Source: Prosthecobacter debontii (GTDB taxonomy: Bacteria > Verrucomicrobiota > Verrucomicrobiia > Verrucomicrobiales > Verrucomicrobiaceae). Taken from it: a stretch of 56,385 bases of DNA. A model generated the notes under the pieces. It saw only the letters and a program-made list of their open reading frames with translations, was not told the DNA's origin and did not search any database. Each line of letters opens with the position of its first letter. The stretch's first letter is position 1. A program made the translations under genes and the position numbers. The stretch is from assembly GCA_945869675.1 (NCBI GenBank), contig CAMBPS010000012.1, positions 1 to 56,385 of the forward strand. The letters run 5' to 3'. This document shows, one piece after another, positions 26,031-34,748 of the stretch.

Positions 26031-26061
26031 AGGCCGTGGCATTCATGTCACGGCCTTTTTT
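26031..26061 (+). terminator. Rho-independent terminator after glutathione peroxidase
   Basis: AGGCCGTG (26031-26038) pairs with CACGGCCT (26049-26056) around a 10-nt loop, and a T6 run follows (26056-26061). This is a classic intrinsic terminator placed 18 bp after the peroxidase stop. It ends only 6 bp before the mtnA start codon, so mtnA must either start transcription within or after it or depend on read-through. Confidence 0.88.
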
Positions 26062-26067
26062 ATTCTT

Positions 26068-27166
26068 ATGATCGTCTCTGGAGAACACTACCGCACCATC
26101 TGGATGCCAGATGCCCACACGATTCGCATCATTGATCAACGCCGCTTACCCTGGAGCTTTGATTTGATCGATCTACACTCCGTGGCAGATGTCGCAAACG
26201 CCATCCAAGACATGGCCGTCCGTGGAGCAGGACTCATCGGTGCCACCGCTGGTTATGGAATGGCTTTGGCTGCGGACGAGGCCAAGACCATGCGGGAGTT
26301 GGAAACTTTGGCAAATAACCTTACCAGAACCCGTCCGACAGCTGTCAATCTCAACTGGGCTGTGCAGCGACAGCTAACATCCATTCGTTCTAGCGACTTC
26401 GATGATCGTGTGGCTATCGCCCGAGTCGAAGCTGAAATGATTGCCAATGAGGATGCTGCGGCTTGTCAGTCTATCGGCCAACATGGCCTCCGTCTAATCC
26501 AAAACATGGCTGCAAAAAAACCAGGACAAGTCGTTAACATCCTCACGCATTGCAATGCTGGTTGGCTCGCCTTTGTCGATCATGGCTCAGCCACGGCTCC
26601 AATCTATGCTGCCTTTGACGCAGGCATCCCCATTCATGTATGGGTGGATGAAACACGACCGCGAAATCAAGGTGCGCGTCTCACGGCTTGGGAACTCTCC
26701 CAGCAAGGTGTGCCACACACTGTCATTGCAGACAATACAGGTGGACATCTAATGCAACAAGGTCTTGTCGATTTAGTCATCACTGGGGCTGACCGCGTGA
26801 CACGCTGCGGGGATGTAGCGAACAAAATCGGAACTTATTTAAAAAGCCTTGGCCGCCAAAGATAACAACATTCCATTTTATGTAGCACTGCCCTCCTCCA
26901 CCTTTGATGTAAGCTTACGAGAGGGTGTCCGCGAGATTCCGATCGAGCAGCGTAGCGGCGATGAGGTCACCCACATGGAGGGCCTGAATAAAAACGGCCA
27001 ATTAGAGACAGTTCAAATCGTCCCCGGCACTTCTAAGGCGGCCAATTATGGCTTTGATGTCACCCCATCTCGTTTGATAACTGGATTCATGACTGAAAAG
27101 GGAATGTGTGCTGCCAACGAGCAGTCCATCCTCTATCTGCATCCCGATTTGGTCCACGCGGCGTAA
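26068..27166 (+). pseudogene. mtnA: Methylthioribose-1-phosphate isomerase (MtnA), apparent single-base frameshift
   Basis: MtnA isomerises 5-methylthioribose-1-phosphate in methionine salvage. The first part (26068-26865) carries MAVRGAGLIGATAGYGMALA, ILTHCNAGW with the catalytic Cys, DETRPRNQGARLTAWEL, and ITGADRV with the catalytic Asp. It goes out of frame at the A5 run 26841-26845 and stops at 26865. The rest (AAKDNNIPFYVALPSSTFD to LYLHPDLVHAA) is in another frame to 27166. Removing one A restores LKALAAKDNN, the family consensus, and a protein of about 365 residues. This may be real or a homopolymer error. ATG 26068 precedes RTIWMPDAHTIRIIDQ, a typical MtnA start. Confidence 0.88.
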
Positions 27167-27175
27167 CTTTTCATT

Positions 27176-27769
27176 ATGAACCGCATCCTTTGGATAATTC
27201 CTGGCCTCATCGTGCTAGCTGCGGGCTTTTTCTTTGTCTCAAACTCCCGAGCTGCGACGCCGACAGCGGCATATAAAACGATCAAAACGGAGGGTGACTT
27301 TGAGCTACGCGCCTACGAAACGCTGCACTTGGCTAAAGTAACCCTACCGACCAGTGACAAACGCTCTAAAAACATGGATGGCAGCTTCATGAAGCTCTTT
27401 CGCTTCATCGATGGACAGAACGAGCGGGAAGAGAAAATTTCCATGACCACGCCTGTGATTGTTGAACGCGGAGAAAAAGAATCTTCCATGAGCTTCGTCA
27501 TGCCAGAAACCAGCGTAGCCAAAGGACTGCCGACACCCAAAGGCGAGGTGAAATTGGCTCAAATGCCACCTGTCAAAATCGCCGTCCTACGCTTTGCCGG
27601 CGTCAGCAATAGCCAGAAAGAGGCTGAAAAACTAACGGCCTTACTAACATGGATGACGAAGGAAAAGCTAACCCCAGAACTGACACCACTTTTTGCGTTT
27701 TATGATCCGCCCTGGACACTGGGCTTCATGCGCCGAAATGAAGTGCTGTTACGCGTGAAGGAAAAATGA
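27176..27769 (+). CDS. SOUL heme-binding family protein
   Basis: This 197-residue protein has an N-terminal membrane/signal segment (LWIIPGLIVLAAGFFFVS) and a SOUL domain. The hallmarks are FELRAYETLHLAKV near residue 45, FRFIDGQNEREEKISMTTPV, ESSMSFVMPE and the C-terminal YDPPWTLGFMRRNEVLLRV. SOUL proteins bind heme or tetrapyrroles in some eukaryotes; bacterial functions are poorly known. It starts 10 bp after the mtnA stop, which suggests a shared transcript but no clear functional link. Confidence 0.9.
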   Translation: MNRILWIIPGLIVLAAGFFFVSNSRAATPTAAYKTIKTEGDFELRAYETLHLAKVTLPTSDKRSKNMDGSFMKLFRFIDGQNEREEKISMTTPVIVERGEKESSMSFVMPETSVAKGLPTPKGEVKLAQMPPVKIAVLRFAGVSNSQKEAEKLTALLTWMTKEKLTPELTPLFAFYDPPWTLGFMRRNEVLLRVKEK

Positions 27770-27792
27770 GACTTCCCTGACGTAGAAAGAGC

Positions 27793-28755
27793 ATGCGGAT
27801 CTTCTTTCTCTTTCTCATCCCCATCTCCTTACTCAGCCAAGCGCCGGATTTTAATCCCGTCCCACATGTGCAAGCGGTGCCACTACCGCACCACGTCACT
27901 TCATTTCAACTCGACGGCAGAGAACTGACGGCTCTCCATTTTGATCCTTTGGACATGCGTCCTTTTTGGTATCCGATTCTTGGCTCCAAAGAGATGGGCC
28001 TCACTCGCATGGGGCATCCGCATGATCCTTTGACTCATAGCCACCACAACAGTGTATGGATCTCTCATAACAGCGTCAATGGACTCGATTTCTGGGGTGA
28101 TCAGGCTAAACATCAGGGCCGTATTATTCCTGTCGAAGTTTCTCATGAAGGATATGAAGATGGAGATTCTTTTGCGTCCATGCGCATGGTGAATCACTGG
28201 GTCAATGCAGCCGATCAATCCATTCAACTTCGCGAAATCCGTCGCACCGAAATTCGTCCCATCGATGGGGCAAAAAGTTGGTTCATGCTCATCGACCTCG
28301 AATTAGCACCCCAAAAGGGCAAAACGGCCACCTTCGGCGCTACCGGATTTGGTTTGGTAGCCGTCCGGGTGGCAAAAAGCATTGGCGTCCATGACGGCGG
28401 TGGGCGCATTCTGAATTCCGAAGGGCAGATCAATGAGGAGCAAGTCTTTCGCAAACCAGCACGCTGGTGTGACTACAGTGGACGAATCTCCAACGCGGTA
28501 GATGGGCTGGCTGGCATCACTCTCATGAATCATCCCGTGAATCCGCACAACCCCACCGCTTTTCACGTGAGAAACGATGGTTGGATGGGCTGCTGCCTCA
28601 GTCTAGACACCCCGGTGGAAGTGACAGAATCCCAAAAGCTGAGAGTTCGCTATGCTTTGTGGGTGCATGATGGGATCCCAAAGCAAGAGGAGATCGAGCA
28701 TCAATGGCAAGCCTTTGTCTCTTTACCCGTGACTGATCTAACTGCCAAAAAATAG
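27793..28755 (+). CDS. DUF6807 (PmoA-like) exported protein
   Basis: This 320-residue protein has a short signal peptide (MRIFFLFLIPISLLSQA). The family feature HSHHNSVWISHNSVNG sits at about residues 76-91, with LDFWGDQ following and WCDYSGRI later. Such proteins are annotated as methane-oxygenase PmoA family or DUF6807 and are common in Planctomycetes and Verrucomicrobia. They are not true methane monooxygenase subunits and are usually found near carbohydrate-degradation genes. Here the neighbours are SOUL and a secreted protease, so a role in extracellular polymer use is only suggested. The gene starts 23 bp after the SOUL gene. Confidence 0.82.
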   Translation: MRIFFLFLIPISLLSQAPDFNPVPHVQAVPLPHHVTSFQLDGRELTALHFDPLDMRPFWYPILGSKEMGLTRMGHPHDPLTHSHHNSVWISHNSVNGLDFWGDQAKHQGRIIPVEVSHEGYEDGDSFASMRMVNHWVNAADQSIQLREIRRTEIRPIDGAKSWFMLIDLELAPQKGKTATFGATGFGLVAVRVAKSIGVHDGGGRILNSEGQINEEQVFRKPARWCDYSGRISNAVDGLAGITLMNHPVNPHNPTAFHVRNDGWMGCCLSLDTPVEVTESQKLRVRYALWVHDGIPKQEEIEHQWQAFVSLPVTDLTAKK

Positions 28756-28815
28756 CCTACTCCATTTTGGTCATAGCGCTCAAGGTCACTTTCTGGCATA
28801 TTTTGCCTCAAACTC

Positions 28816-31800
28816 ATGCTTTTCCGTTGGATCTACCTGTTTCTAGTTACCGCCAGTTGCCTCCATGCGCAGCTCCTCGTCGGTGGCAAAACATTCGTAC
28901 GATCTCCCAATGAACTCGGCACTCAGGGTGAATGGGTAGTCTATGAAAAGAATGCGCCTCAAGATGAAGCCAATAGACGCTGGCTAACCAAGCGAGTGCT
29001 TGTCGAGCTTTCGGGTGTCTCCATCCAGAAACTGACCCAGCAACCAGGCGTGACGAAAGCTGAAGCTCGTGGAGCTTATGCGGTCGTCACCTTTGCGGGT
29101 GATCCAGCTATCGCCATCAGTGGGGCTAAACAGCTGCGGCGCTTAGCAGGCGTAAGTGCGGCTGAACCCATGTTAGCCAGGCAGTTACAACCCCGTTTTA
29201 TCCCCAATGATCCCCTCTTTGCCTACAACGCAGCCAATCCTGGCTACCAGTGGCATCTGAACAATACAGGACAAAATGGGGCCATCAGTGGGATCGATCT
29301 CAATGTCGTGCCGACATGGGATAACTACAAGGGAAGGGGCATTCGCATCGGCATCCTCGATGATGGTCTGGAAGTGTCTCATCCCGATCTCGCAGTCAAT
29401 GTGGACACGGTCAATGATCGCGACTTCAATGATCTGGACAACGATCCCACGCCAACTTCGGGCGACTCCCATGGCACCGCCTGCGCTGGAGTCGCTGCTG
29501 CAAAAGGCAATAATAATCTCGGCGTCAGTGGCGTAGCACCGGAGGCCCTACTGGTTGGCATGAGACTCATCGCCGCACCCACCACGGACGATGTCGAAGC
29601 CGACGCATTTGCCTTCAAAAAGGACCTCATTGAGATCAAAAGCAACAGTTGGGGTCCGTCTGACAATGCCTATGGTGCCAGTGGTCCTGGCCCACTTAGC
29701 CAAGCCGCACTGATCAATGCCGCCACAACTGGCCGCGACGGAAAGGGCACTGTTTTTATCTGGGCTGGTGGCAATGGGAATGCCAGTGGCGATGATAGCA
29801 ATTACGATGGCTGGGCAGCCTCTCCTTATGGCATCGCCGTTGGTGCCATCGGCGACGATGGAGAATCGGTCTGGTATGGGGAACCCGGCGCAAACATCCT
29901 CGTCTGTGCCCCCTCCAATGGTGGTAAACAAAACATCACCACCACCGACCGCTCCGGCGCCACAGGCTACTCCAGCGGAGATTACACCAGCACCTTTGGC
30001 GGCACCTCCTCAGCAACACCCGCCGTCGCTGGCGTGGTGGCTCTCATGTTAGAAGCCAACCCCAATTTAACCTATCGTGATGTTCAGGAGATCCTCATGC
30101 GCACCGCCACTAGAAATGATCCCAACAACGGTGGCTGGGTCACCAATGGAGCAGGGTTTGATTTTCATCACCAGTATGGCTCAGGCTTAGTGAATGCGAA
30201 CGCTGCCACCAGTCTAGCAGCGACTTGGACTAATCTCGACCCAAAACAAACACGCACCAACATCGCTACTGGTCTGCCCTTGTCCATTCCAGACGGTGGC
30301 AATGCTGGACTCACACAGACTTTTACCGTCGGCAATACAGATAATCTCCGCCTAGAGCATGTAACCGTCAGTGTGAAAGCCACCCATCCCTATCGTGGAC
30401 AATTGGAATGGTGGCTCACTTCTCCAAGTGGCGTGCGCAGTCGCTTAGCACGTTCACGCGGCAATGACACTGGGGCCAATCTCGACTGGACCTTTATGAG
30501 CACGCACTTTTGGGGAGAACGCTCGGAAGGTGACTGGAAACTACAAGTCTATGATACCAATCTAGCTGATACAGGCACACTGGATGAGGCAACGATTACC
30601 TTTTATGGCACGCCAGCCACGGGTGGACTACCAGCACCAATCATCACCTCAGATCTCATCATCGTGGGTCGTGAAGGAGCTAGCATGGATTACCAGATCA
30701 CGGCCTCCAATTTTCCGACCAGCTTTGGAGCCATCAATCTGCCCCCAGGCATCAGCATCAATACCAGCACGGGGCGTATCACTGGCCTACCCGCACTCAC
30801 AGCCGCGGCCAACCCGCGCTTTGATGGTTACATTTTAGCCACCAATGCCACCAGTACCACCTTGGAAAATGCCATCTTTTACATTCTCCCTGCGGACCCC
30901 GATCTATCCACGGCGGTGGAACAACCCAGCAATTTAAAGATCGTTCCTTTTGGTTATGGCGACTGGTTTCTTCAAACCGTGACCCATCATGACGGCACGG
31001 ACGCCGCACAAAGCGGAGCCGTAAATCATGACGAGTACTCGGGGATCGAATTCACCGTCGTGGGCCCCACCCGCATGACTTATCAATGGAAAGTCTCGTC
31101 TGAGCAAAACTACGATTATCTTGTGCTGACGGTGGACGGCTATGTGAAGGCTTACATCACCGGTGAAGTGGATTGGACCCAAGTCACACAAGACATCGGC
31201 CCAGGCACTCACAACGTCGATATTTACTACCTCAAGGATGAAGCCACCGTCAGTGGCCAAGACACCGGCTGGGTGGACGAGCTAGTTTTGACGCCCATCA
31301 CAACGGCCCCTGTCGTCGCGGCTGCCACGATTACCGCGTATGAAAACACGGCGCTTCGACATCAAATCGTGGCTACCAACGCACCGACTAGCTATAGCGC
31401 CACGGGGCTGCCTACAGGCCTGATTCTGTCCAACAGCACTGGACTGATCTATGGCAGCACCAATCAGGTAGGCACCTTTCCAATTACAGTCGAAGCAACC
31501 AATGATTTTGGTTCTGGAAGCGCGACGTTGACGCTCGTTGTCAGAAGCCTCTCGGAAGGCCTAGCCGCTGCCATAGACGCACCGTCTTTACTGATCAACA
31601 CCACAGGGGACTTGTCCTGGGGACCCCAATTTCTCTACTCCCATGATGGTAGTGATGCCGCTCGTAGTGGTGCCATTCAGGACCTTCAAAAAAGTGAAAT
31701 GAGCACAAGCGTGGTCGGTCCTGCCAAAATCAGTTTTTACTGGGGTATCTCATCTGAAGCTGACTATGATTATCTGCGCTTTTACATCGACGGCGTCGAA

Positions 31801-32232
31801 CAAGAAGCCATCAGTGGCGAGGTCGGTTGGACTCTCCGCGAGCACGCGATCCCTGCTGGCACTCACACGTTGAAGTGGGCTTACATTAAAGATGACTTTG
31901 TCCGGTCAGGTCTAGACTCAGGGTTTGTCGATGAATTTACGTTAAATCTAGATGAAGATGGAGATGGCATCTGGGCCGATGAGGAAGCGGCCTTTGGCAC
32001 CAGTGACTCAAATGCTGGAGAGAAGCCTTTTACCCACATGACCTCCGTGACTCCAACTGGAACCACGATCGAGTTTCCTTCGATGATCGGAAATCAGTAT
32101 CGTGTCCAGCACAGCGCTGACCTGCAAACTTGGATCTCTGTGCCGATCACTGCGACGAGCACACTTACCTCTTGGTCAGACACGACGAGTGGTTCCGCAG
32201 AACGAAGATTTTACCGAGTGGTGACTCCTTAA
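28816..32232 (+). CDS. Large secreted subtilase (S8) with P domain and duplicated C-terminal modules
   Basis: The 1138-residue protein begins with a signal peptide (WIYLFLVTASCLHAQ) and a propeptide-like stretch (about 20-125). The peptidase domain (about 140-470) has catalytic Asp in GILDDGLEVSHPDL, His in DSHGTACAGVAA and Ser in GGTSSATPAVAGVVALML. A kexin-like P domain follows (about 500-595; THPYRGQLEWWLTSPSGVRS). Two Ig-like putative PIG modules each precede a paired module: the pair shares YDYLxxxxDG, SGEVxWT and GTHxxxxxYxKD (near residues 770-820 and 990-1040). This pattern resembles exported scavenging proteases. It ends with an RVQHSADLQTW segment typical of Verrucomicrobia secretion-associated C-termini. 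Confidence 0.9.
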   Translation: MLFRWIYLFLVTASCLHAQLLVGGKTFVRSPNELGTQGEWVVYEKNAPQDEANRRWLTKRVLVELSGVSIQKLTQQPGVTKAEARGAYAVVTFAGDPAIAISGAKQLRRLAGVSAAEPMLARQLQPRFIPNDPLFAYNAANPGYQWHLNNTGQNGAISGIDLNVVPTWDNYKGRGIRIGILDDGLEVSHPDLAVNVDTVNDRDFNDLDNDPTPTSGDSHGTACAGVAAAKGNNNLGVSGVAPEALLVGMRLIAAPTTDDVEADAFAFKKDLIEIKSNSWGPSDNAYGASGPGPLSQAALINAATTGRDGKGTVFIWAGGNGNASGDDSNYDGWAASPYGIAVGAIGDDGESVWYGEPGANILVCAPSNGGKQNITTTDRSGATGYSSGDYTSTFGGTSSATPAVAGVVALMLEANPNLTYRDVQEILMRTATRNDPNNGGWVTNGAGFDFHHQYGSGLVNANAATSLAATWTNLDPKQTRTNIATGLPLSIPDGGNAGLTQTFTVGNTDNLRLEHVTVSVKATHPYRGQLEWWLTSPSGVRSRLARSRGNDTGANLDWTFMSTHFWGERSEGDWKLQVYDTNLADTGTLDEATITFYGTPATGGLPAPIITSDLIIVGREGASMDYQITASNFPTSFGAINLPPGISINTSTGRITGLPALTAAANPRFDGYILATNATSTTLENAIFYILPADPDLSTAVEQPSNLKIVPFGYGDWFLQTVTHHDGTDAAQSGAVNHDEYSGIEFTVVGPTRMTYQWKVSSEQNYDYLVLTVDGYVKAYITGEVDWTQVTQDIGPGTHNVDIYYLKDEATVSGQDTGWVDELVLTPITTAPVVAAATITAYENTALRHQIVATNAPTSYSATGLPTGLILSNSTGLIYGSTNQVGTFPITVEATNDFGSGSATLTLVVRSLSEGLAAAIDAPSLLINTTGDLSWGPQFLYSHDGSDAARSGAIQDLQKSEMSTSVVGPAKISFYWGISSEADYDYLRFYIDGVEQEAISGEVGWTLREHAIPAGTHTLKWAYIKDDFVRSGLDSGFVDEFTLNLDEDGDGIWADEEAAFGTSDSNAGEKPFTHMTSVTPTGTTIEFPSMIGNQYRVQHSADLQTWISVPITATSTLTSWSDTTSGSAERRFYRVVTP

Positions 32233-32240
32233 TCGCTGAA

Positions 32241-32789
32241 CTAATCCAGCGTCCACTCAACGGCGACGGTTTGCTCACGACCATTGCGATCATGATACTT
32301 CACATGGCCATTTTTTGCGCCATATTCGTGGACGCATTTGGTCACTTTCACGTCAAAGGCACAATATTCAGCGATCTCGGCCATCTTACCCTGCTGCCAC
32401 CAGCGGATCGCTTCAAGACCGTCAGCGGTTTTTCCAGTGCCCAGACTGGCTGCTGCAACGGCTTCCAGCTTGATGCGATGTCCCAGCTTTTTTTCTAAAT
32501 CGACCAACAAGTCTAGGCTGCGCACTTGATCTCTAAAATCAAAGATCGTGTGACCCATGACCACTTCGTAATCGAAGCTGATGTGATTAAATCCAACGAC
32601 AAGATCCGCCCTCACGAGCTGATTAATCAGGTCATTGGTTTCTTCTTCTTCGTAGATGCGATACTCTCCCAGCCTTGTGCTGTAAGTCACAGCGACAGAG
32701 ATACCCATCTGGTGCTTATTTCCCCAGCCGCCCACGTCGTTCGCGGTGCGGCGGGTTTCAAGATCAAAGTAAACGATGTCCCGGGCCAT
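32241..32789 (-). CDS. RNase H-like (DEDD-type) nuclease
   Basis: This 182-residue protein starts with the exonuclease-I motif DIVYFDLETRRTANDVGGWG. It continues with LVGFNHISFDYEVV-type spacing (motif II, in ADLVVGFNHISFDYEV) and a C-terminal AEYCAFDVKVTK (motif III, Tyr-x3-Asp). It fits the ribonuclease-H-like superfamily often labelled RNase_H_2, fused to helicases in other proteins and free here. ATG 32789 is preferred because an upstream start would overlap infA. The gene starts 7 bp after the infA stop, so it is probably translated from the same mRNA. Substrate is not known. Confidence 0.75.
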   Translation of the reverse strand: MARDIVYFDLETRRTANDVGGWGNKHQMGISVAVTYSTRLGEYRIYEEEETNDLINQLVRADLVVGFNHISFDYEVVMGHTIFDFRDQVRSLDLLVDLEKKLGHRIKLEAVAAASLGTGKTADGLEAIRWWQQGKMAEIAEYCAFDVKVTKCVHEYGAKNGHVKYHDRNGREQTVAVEWTLD

Positions 32790-32796
32790 GCGGTGC

Positions 32797-33447
32797 TCAG
32801 AGACGATAAACGATGCGGGCTTTGTCCATGTCGTAAGGCGACATTTCAATCTTCACATTGTCACCAATAACCAGACGAATGAAGCGCTTGCGCATTTTCC
32901 CAGAGATGTGTGCCAGAACTTCGTGACCATTCTTAAGTTTCACTCGGAACATCGTTCCTGCAAGCACGGCAGAAACGGTGCCTTCTAACTCAATGGCTTC
33001 TTCCTTTTGCTTGGTATCGTCTTCTACGGGCTCAGGACGGCGTGGGGGTGCAGAATAACCACGACCGCGACCACGGCCACGACCATTGCCAAAGCTACCG
33101 CCTGGACGCGAGGGACCATTGGAAGGACCATTGGAGCGCCCTGGACCACCATTGGCCAAATTCCCAGTGCCACCTGAGGAAGTGCGGGCAGGACCGCCAT
33201 TCGCTAGATTCCCAGTCCCACCAGAGCTTGAACGGCCTGGACCACCATTGGCTAAATTGCCTGTGCCGCCTGAAGATGGGCGCGGTGGACCACCCGTCGA
33301 GGGGCGTGGAGGTCCGCCTGTTGAAGGACGCGGTGGACCGCCGGTCGATGCAGAGCCTGCCTGGCCAGTGCCGCCAGTGCCGCCAGTTGCTGGTCCACGA
33401 TGCGGACCCGGGCGTGGGTTATTACCTTTGTAGTTGGGAGATGCCAT
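32797..33447 (-). CDS. infA: Translation initiation factor IF-1 with a 146-residue low-complexity N-terminal extension
   Basis: Residues 147-216 form a complete IF-1: [40 protein letters not shown] and [17 protein letters not shown]-1 is usually about 72 residues, binding the ribosomal A site during initiation. Here 146 residues precede it. These are rich in Gly, Pro, Asn and Ser, with three STGGPPRP units (34-57) and three [13 protein letters not shown] units at 16-residue spacing (58-104). An RG run (123-130) and an acidic linker (about 141-146) follow. ATG 33447 ([10 protein letters not shown]) fits; no alternative start close to the core is evident except internal codons. No other IF-1 is visible in the window. 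Confidence 0.9.
   Translation of the reverse strand: MASPNYKGNNPRPGPHRGPATGGTGGTGQAGSASTGGPPRPSTGGPPRPSTGGPPRPSSGGTGNLANGGPGRSSSGGTGNLANGGPARTSSGGTGNLANGGPGRSNGPSNGPSRPGGSFGNGRGRGRGRGYSAPPRRPEPVEDDTKQKEEAIELEGTVSAVLAGTMFRVKLKNGHEVLAHISGKMRKRFIRLVIGDNVKIEMSPYDMDKARIVYRL
33136..33348 (-). repeat. Tandem in-frame repeats within infA
   Basis: The DNA encodes three 24-bp units (STGGPPRP) followed by three 48-bp units ([13 protein letters not shown] core). The units differ by synonymous changes rather than being identical, so they are not a recent slippage product and have been kept in frame. They give a flexible, uncharged, disordered chain. Confidence 0.82.
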
Positions 33448-33572
33448 GTTGACCCTCAAAGTGCTAGAGACCTAGACAATAACAACCTCAAATTTTAACC
33501 ACTCTCGACGGTTTCAAATGAAAAAACTACTGGCACACTGCTACGGGTGCATTACTGTCCTCCCCTCAAGTT

Positions 33573-33648
33573 GGTGGTCGTAGCTCAATGGTAGAGCTCC
33601 AGATTGTGATTCTGGTTGTTGCGGGTTCGAGCCCCGTCGATCACCCCA
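33573..33648 (+). tRNA. tRNA-His (anticodon GTG), encoded CCA
   Basis: The 76-nt gene starts with the extra G-1 typical of tRNA-His, then acceptor stem GTGGTCG pairing with CGATCAC at 33638-33644. The anticodon arm is CCAGA-TTGTGAT-TCTGG with anticodon GTG, and the T-arm contains GGTTCGAGC. C73 and CCA are encoded at 33645-33648. It is transcribed toward rnc, 71 bp upstream of that gene. Confidence 0.96.
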
Positions 33649-33719
33649 CTCCTTCATGTTTCGGTCTCAGAACTGACAAAGCTTGCTATTGAAGGTAGCA
33701 TCTCCCATCTGTGCATCTC

Positions 33720-34466
33720 ATGGAACTCATCCAATCTGTTCTCGGTCACACTTTTCAGGATCGTTCTCTCCTGAAAGAAGCTTTGACCCACGCAAGCTTA
33801 GGTTATGAAACTCAAAAGACACAACCAGATAACCAACGCCTCGAATTTCTAGGTGATGCAGTTTTGCAACTTGTCTTATCGGAGATGGTGTATCTTCAAT
33901 TTGGTCGCGCTGATGAAGGTTTATTGACGAAAGTGCGTGCACAGTTAGTCTCCACAAAAGCACTCGCCATCGTTGCACGAAGAATCAATCTCGGGGGCTT
34001 TATCCTCATGGGTCGCGCAGAAGAAAACAATGGAGGACGCGAACGTGAATCGACCCTGGCAGACACTCTCGAAGCCTTAGCAGGGGCCATTTACCTCGAC
34101 GGCGGTATCGATGCTACCAAGAAAATCGCTCATCAGCTTTTTCATCAGCAAATTCTTGATTTTGGCAACACGCCTACCGATCAAAATCCCAAAGGACAAC
34201 TCCAGGAGATCTTACAATCCATTAGTCCGCAATCACCCACTTATCAGATCATCGATGAAAGCGGTCCAGATCACGCCAAATCTTTCCACGCTACCGTCAT
34301 GTGGGGTGGACGTGAATTGGGACGTGGCTTTGGAAAAAGTAAAAAAGACGCTGAAGTCGAAGCCGCTCGTGTCGCTCTTTTATCTTCAGAATTCGCAACA
34401 AGTCTAGATAGGTTAACTTCCGTTAATTATAAAGCTTCTAAAATTCCTGCGAAAACCTGTGAGTAA
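33720..34466 (+). CDS. rnc: Ribonuclease III
   Basis: RNase III cuts double-stranded RNA, including rRNA precursors. The 248-residue protein has the RNase III domain with the nine-residue signature region NQRLEFLGDAVLQLV, catalytic acidic residues in LADTLEALAGAIYLDGG, and a C-terminal double-stranded RNA-binding domain (ending GFGKSKKDAEVEAARVAL). Length is usual. The ATG at 33720 is preferred over a GTG nine bases upstream. No operon partner (era, rpmF) lies next to it. The last codons extend slightly beyond the dsRBD (about 25 residues). Confidence 0.94.
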   Translation: MELIQSVLGHTFQDRSLLKEALTHASLGYETQKTQPDNQRLEFLGDAVLQLVLSEMVYLQFGRADEGLLTKVRAQLVSTKALAIVARRINLGGFILMGRAEENNGGRERESTLADTLEALAGAIYLDGGIDATKKIAHQLFHQQILDFGNTPTDQNPKGQLQEILQSISPQSPTYQIIDESGPDHAKSFHATVMWGGRELGRGFGKSKKDAEVEAARVALLSSEFATSLDRLTSVNYKASKIPAKTCE

Positions 34467-34748
34467 AAGTGCTAACAACCTTCTCTTTATTGAGAAGAAC
34501 TGTCAAAGCTGCGACTTGTTGATGACAACCAACAATCCTTTCCCAAATTTGTCCCCATAATTTTTGCTGTGGAACCTGCTCTAAAGCGGCATGGAACTCA
34601 CTTATTGCAGTTATACCCAGCCTATACGGATAAGGAGATTTAAAGCTTTAATCATTCTCCAATCATAGAGAGTGAGTAAAAGCGTAACAACCCAGTCCTT
34701 GCGTTGAACGTTTGCACATTTGCAGACGCCGTTCATTTTATCTATCCT
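34467..34748. other. Intergenic region between rnc and aroC with an imperfect direct repeat
   Basis: No gene is recognised in these 282 bp. A 22-bp sequence at 34459-34480 (overlapping the rnc end) recurs at 34672-34692 as GTGAGTAAAAGCGTAACAACC with two differences, 213 bp apart. A short inverted repeat CTTCTC-TTTATT-GAGAAG follows the first copy (about 34481-34498) without a T-run. The AT-rich spacing and the position just upstream of aroC suggest promoter sequences, but no -35/-10 pair can be assigned with confidence. Confidence 0.5.

Noticed and set aside
27793..28755. True particulate methane monooxygenase subunit
   Set aside because: The DUF6807 family is only named PmoA-like; no pmoB or pmoC, no membrane helices of a monooxygenase, and an HHNSVW motif typical of the DUF6807 group.
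33136..33348. CRISPR-like array in the repeat region of infA
   Set aside because: The repeats are in-frame coding units, contiguous and lacking unique spacers.
33042..33452. Plus-strand open frames within infA
   Set aside because: They are antisense shadows of the Gly/Pro repeats of infA; composition follows the repeat rather than a protein.
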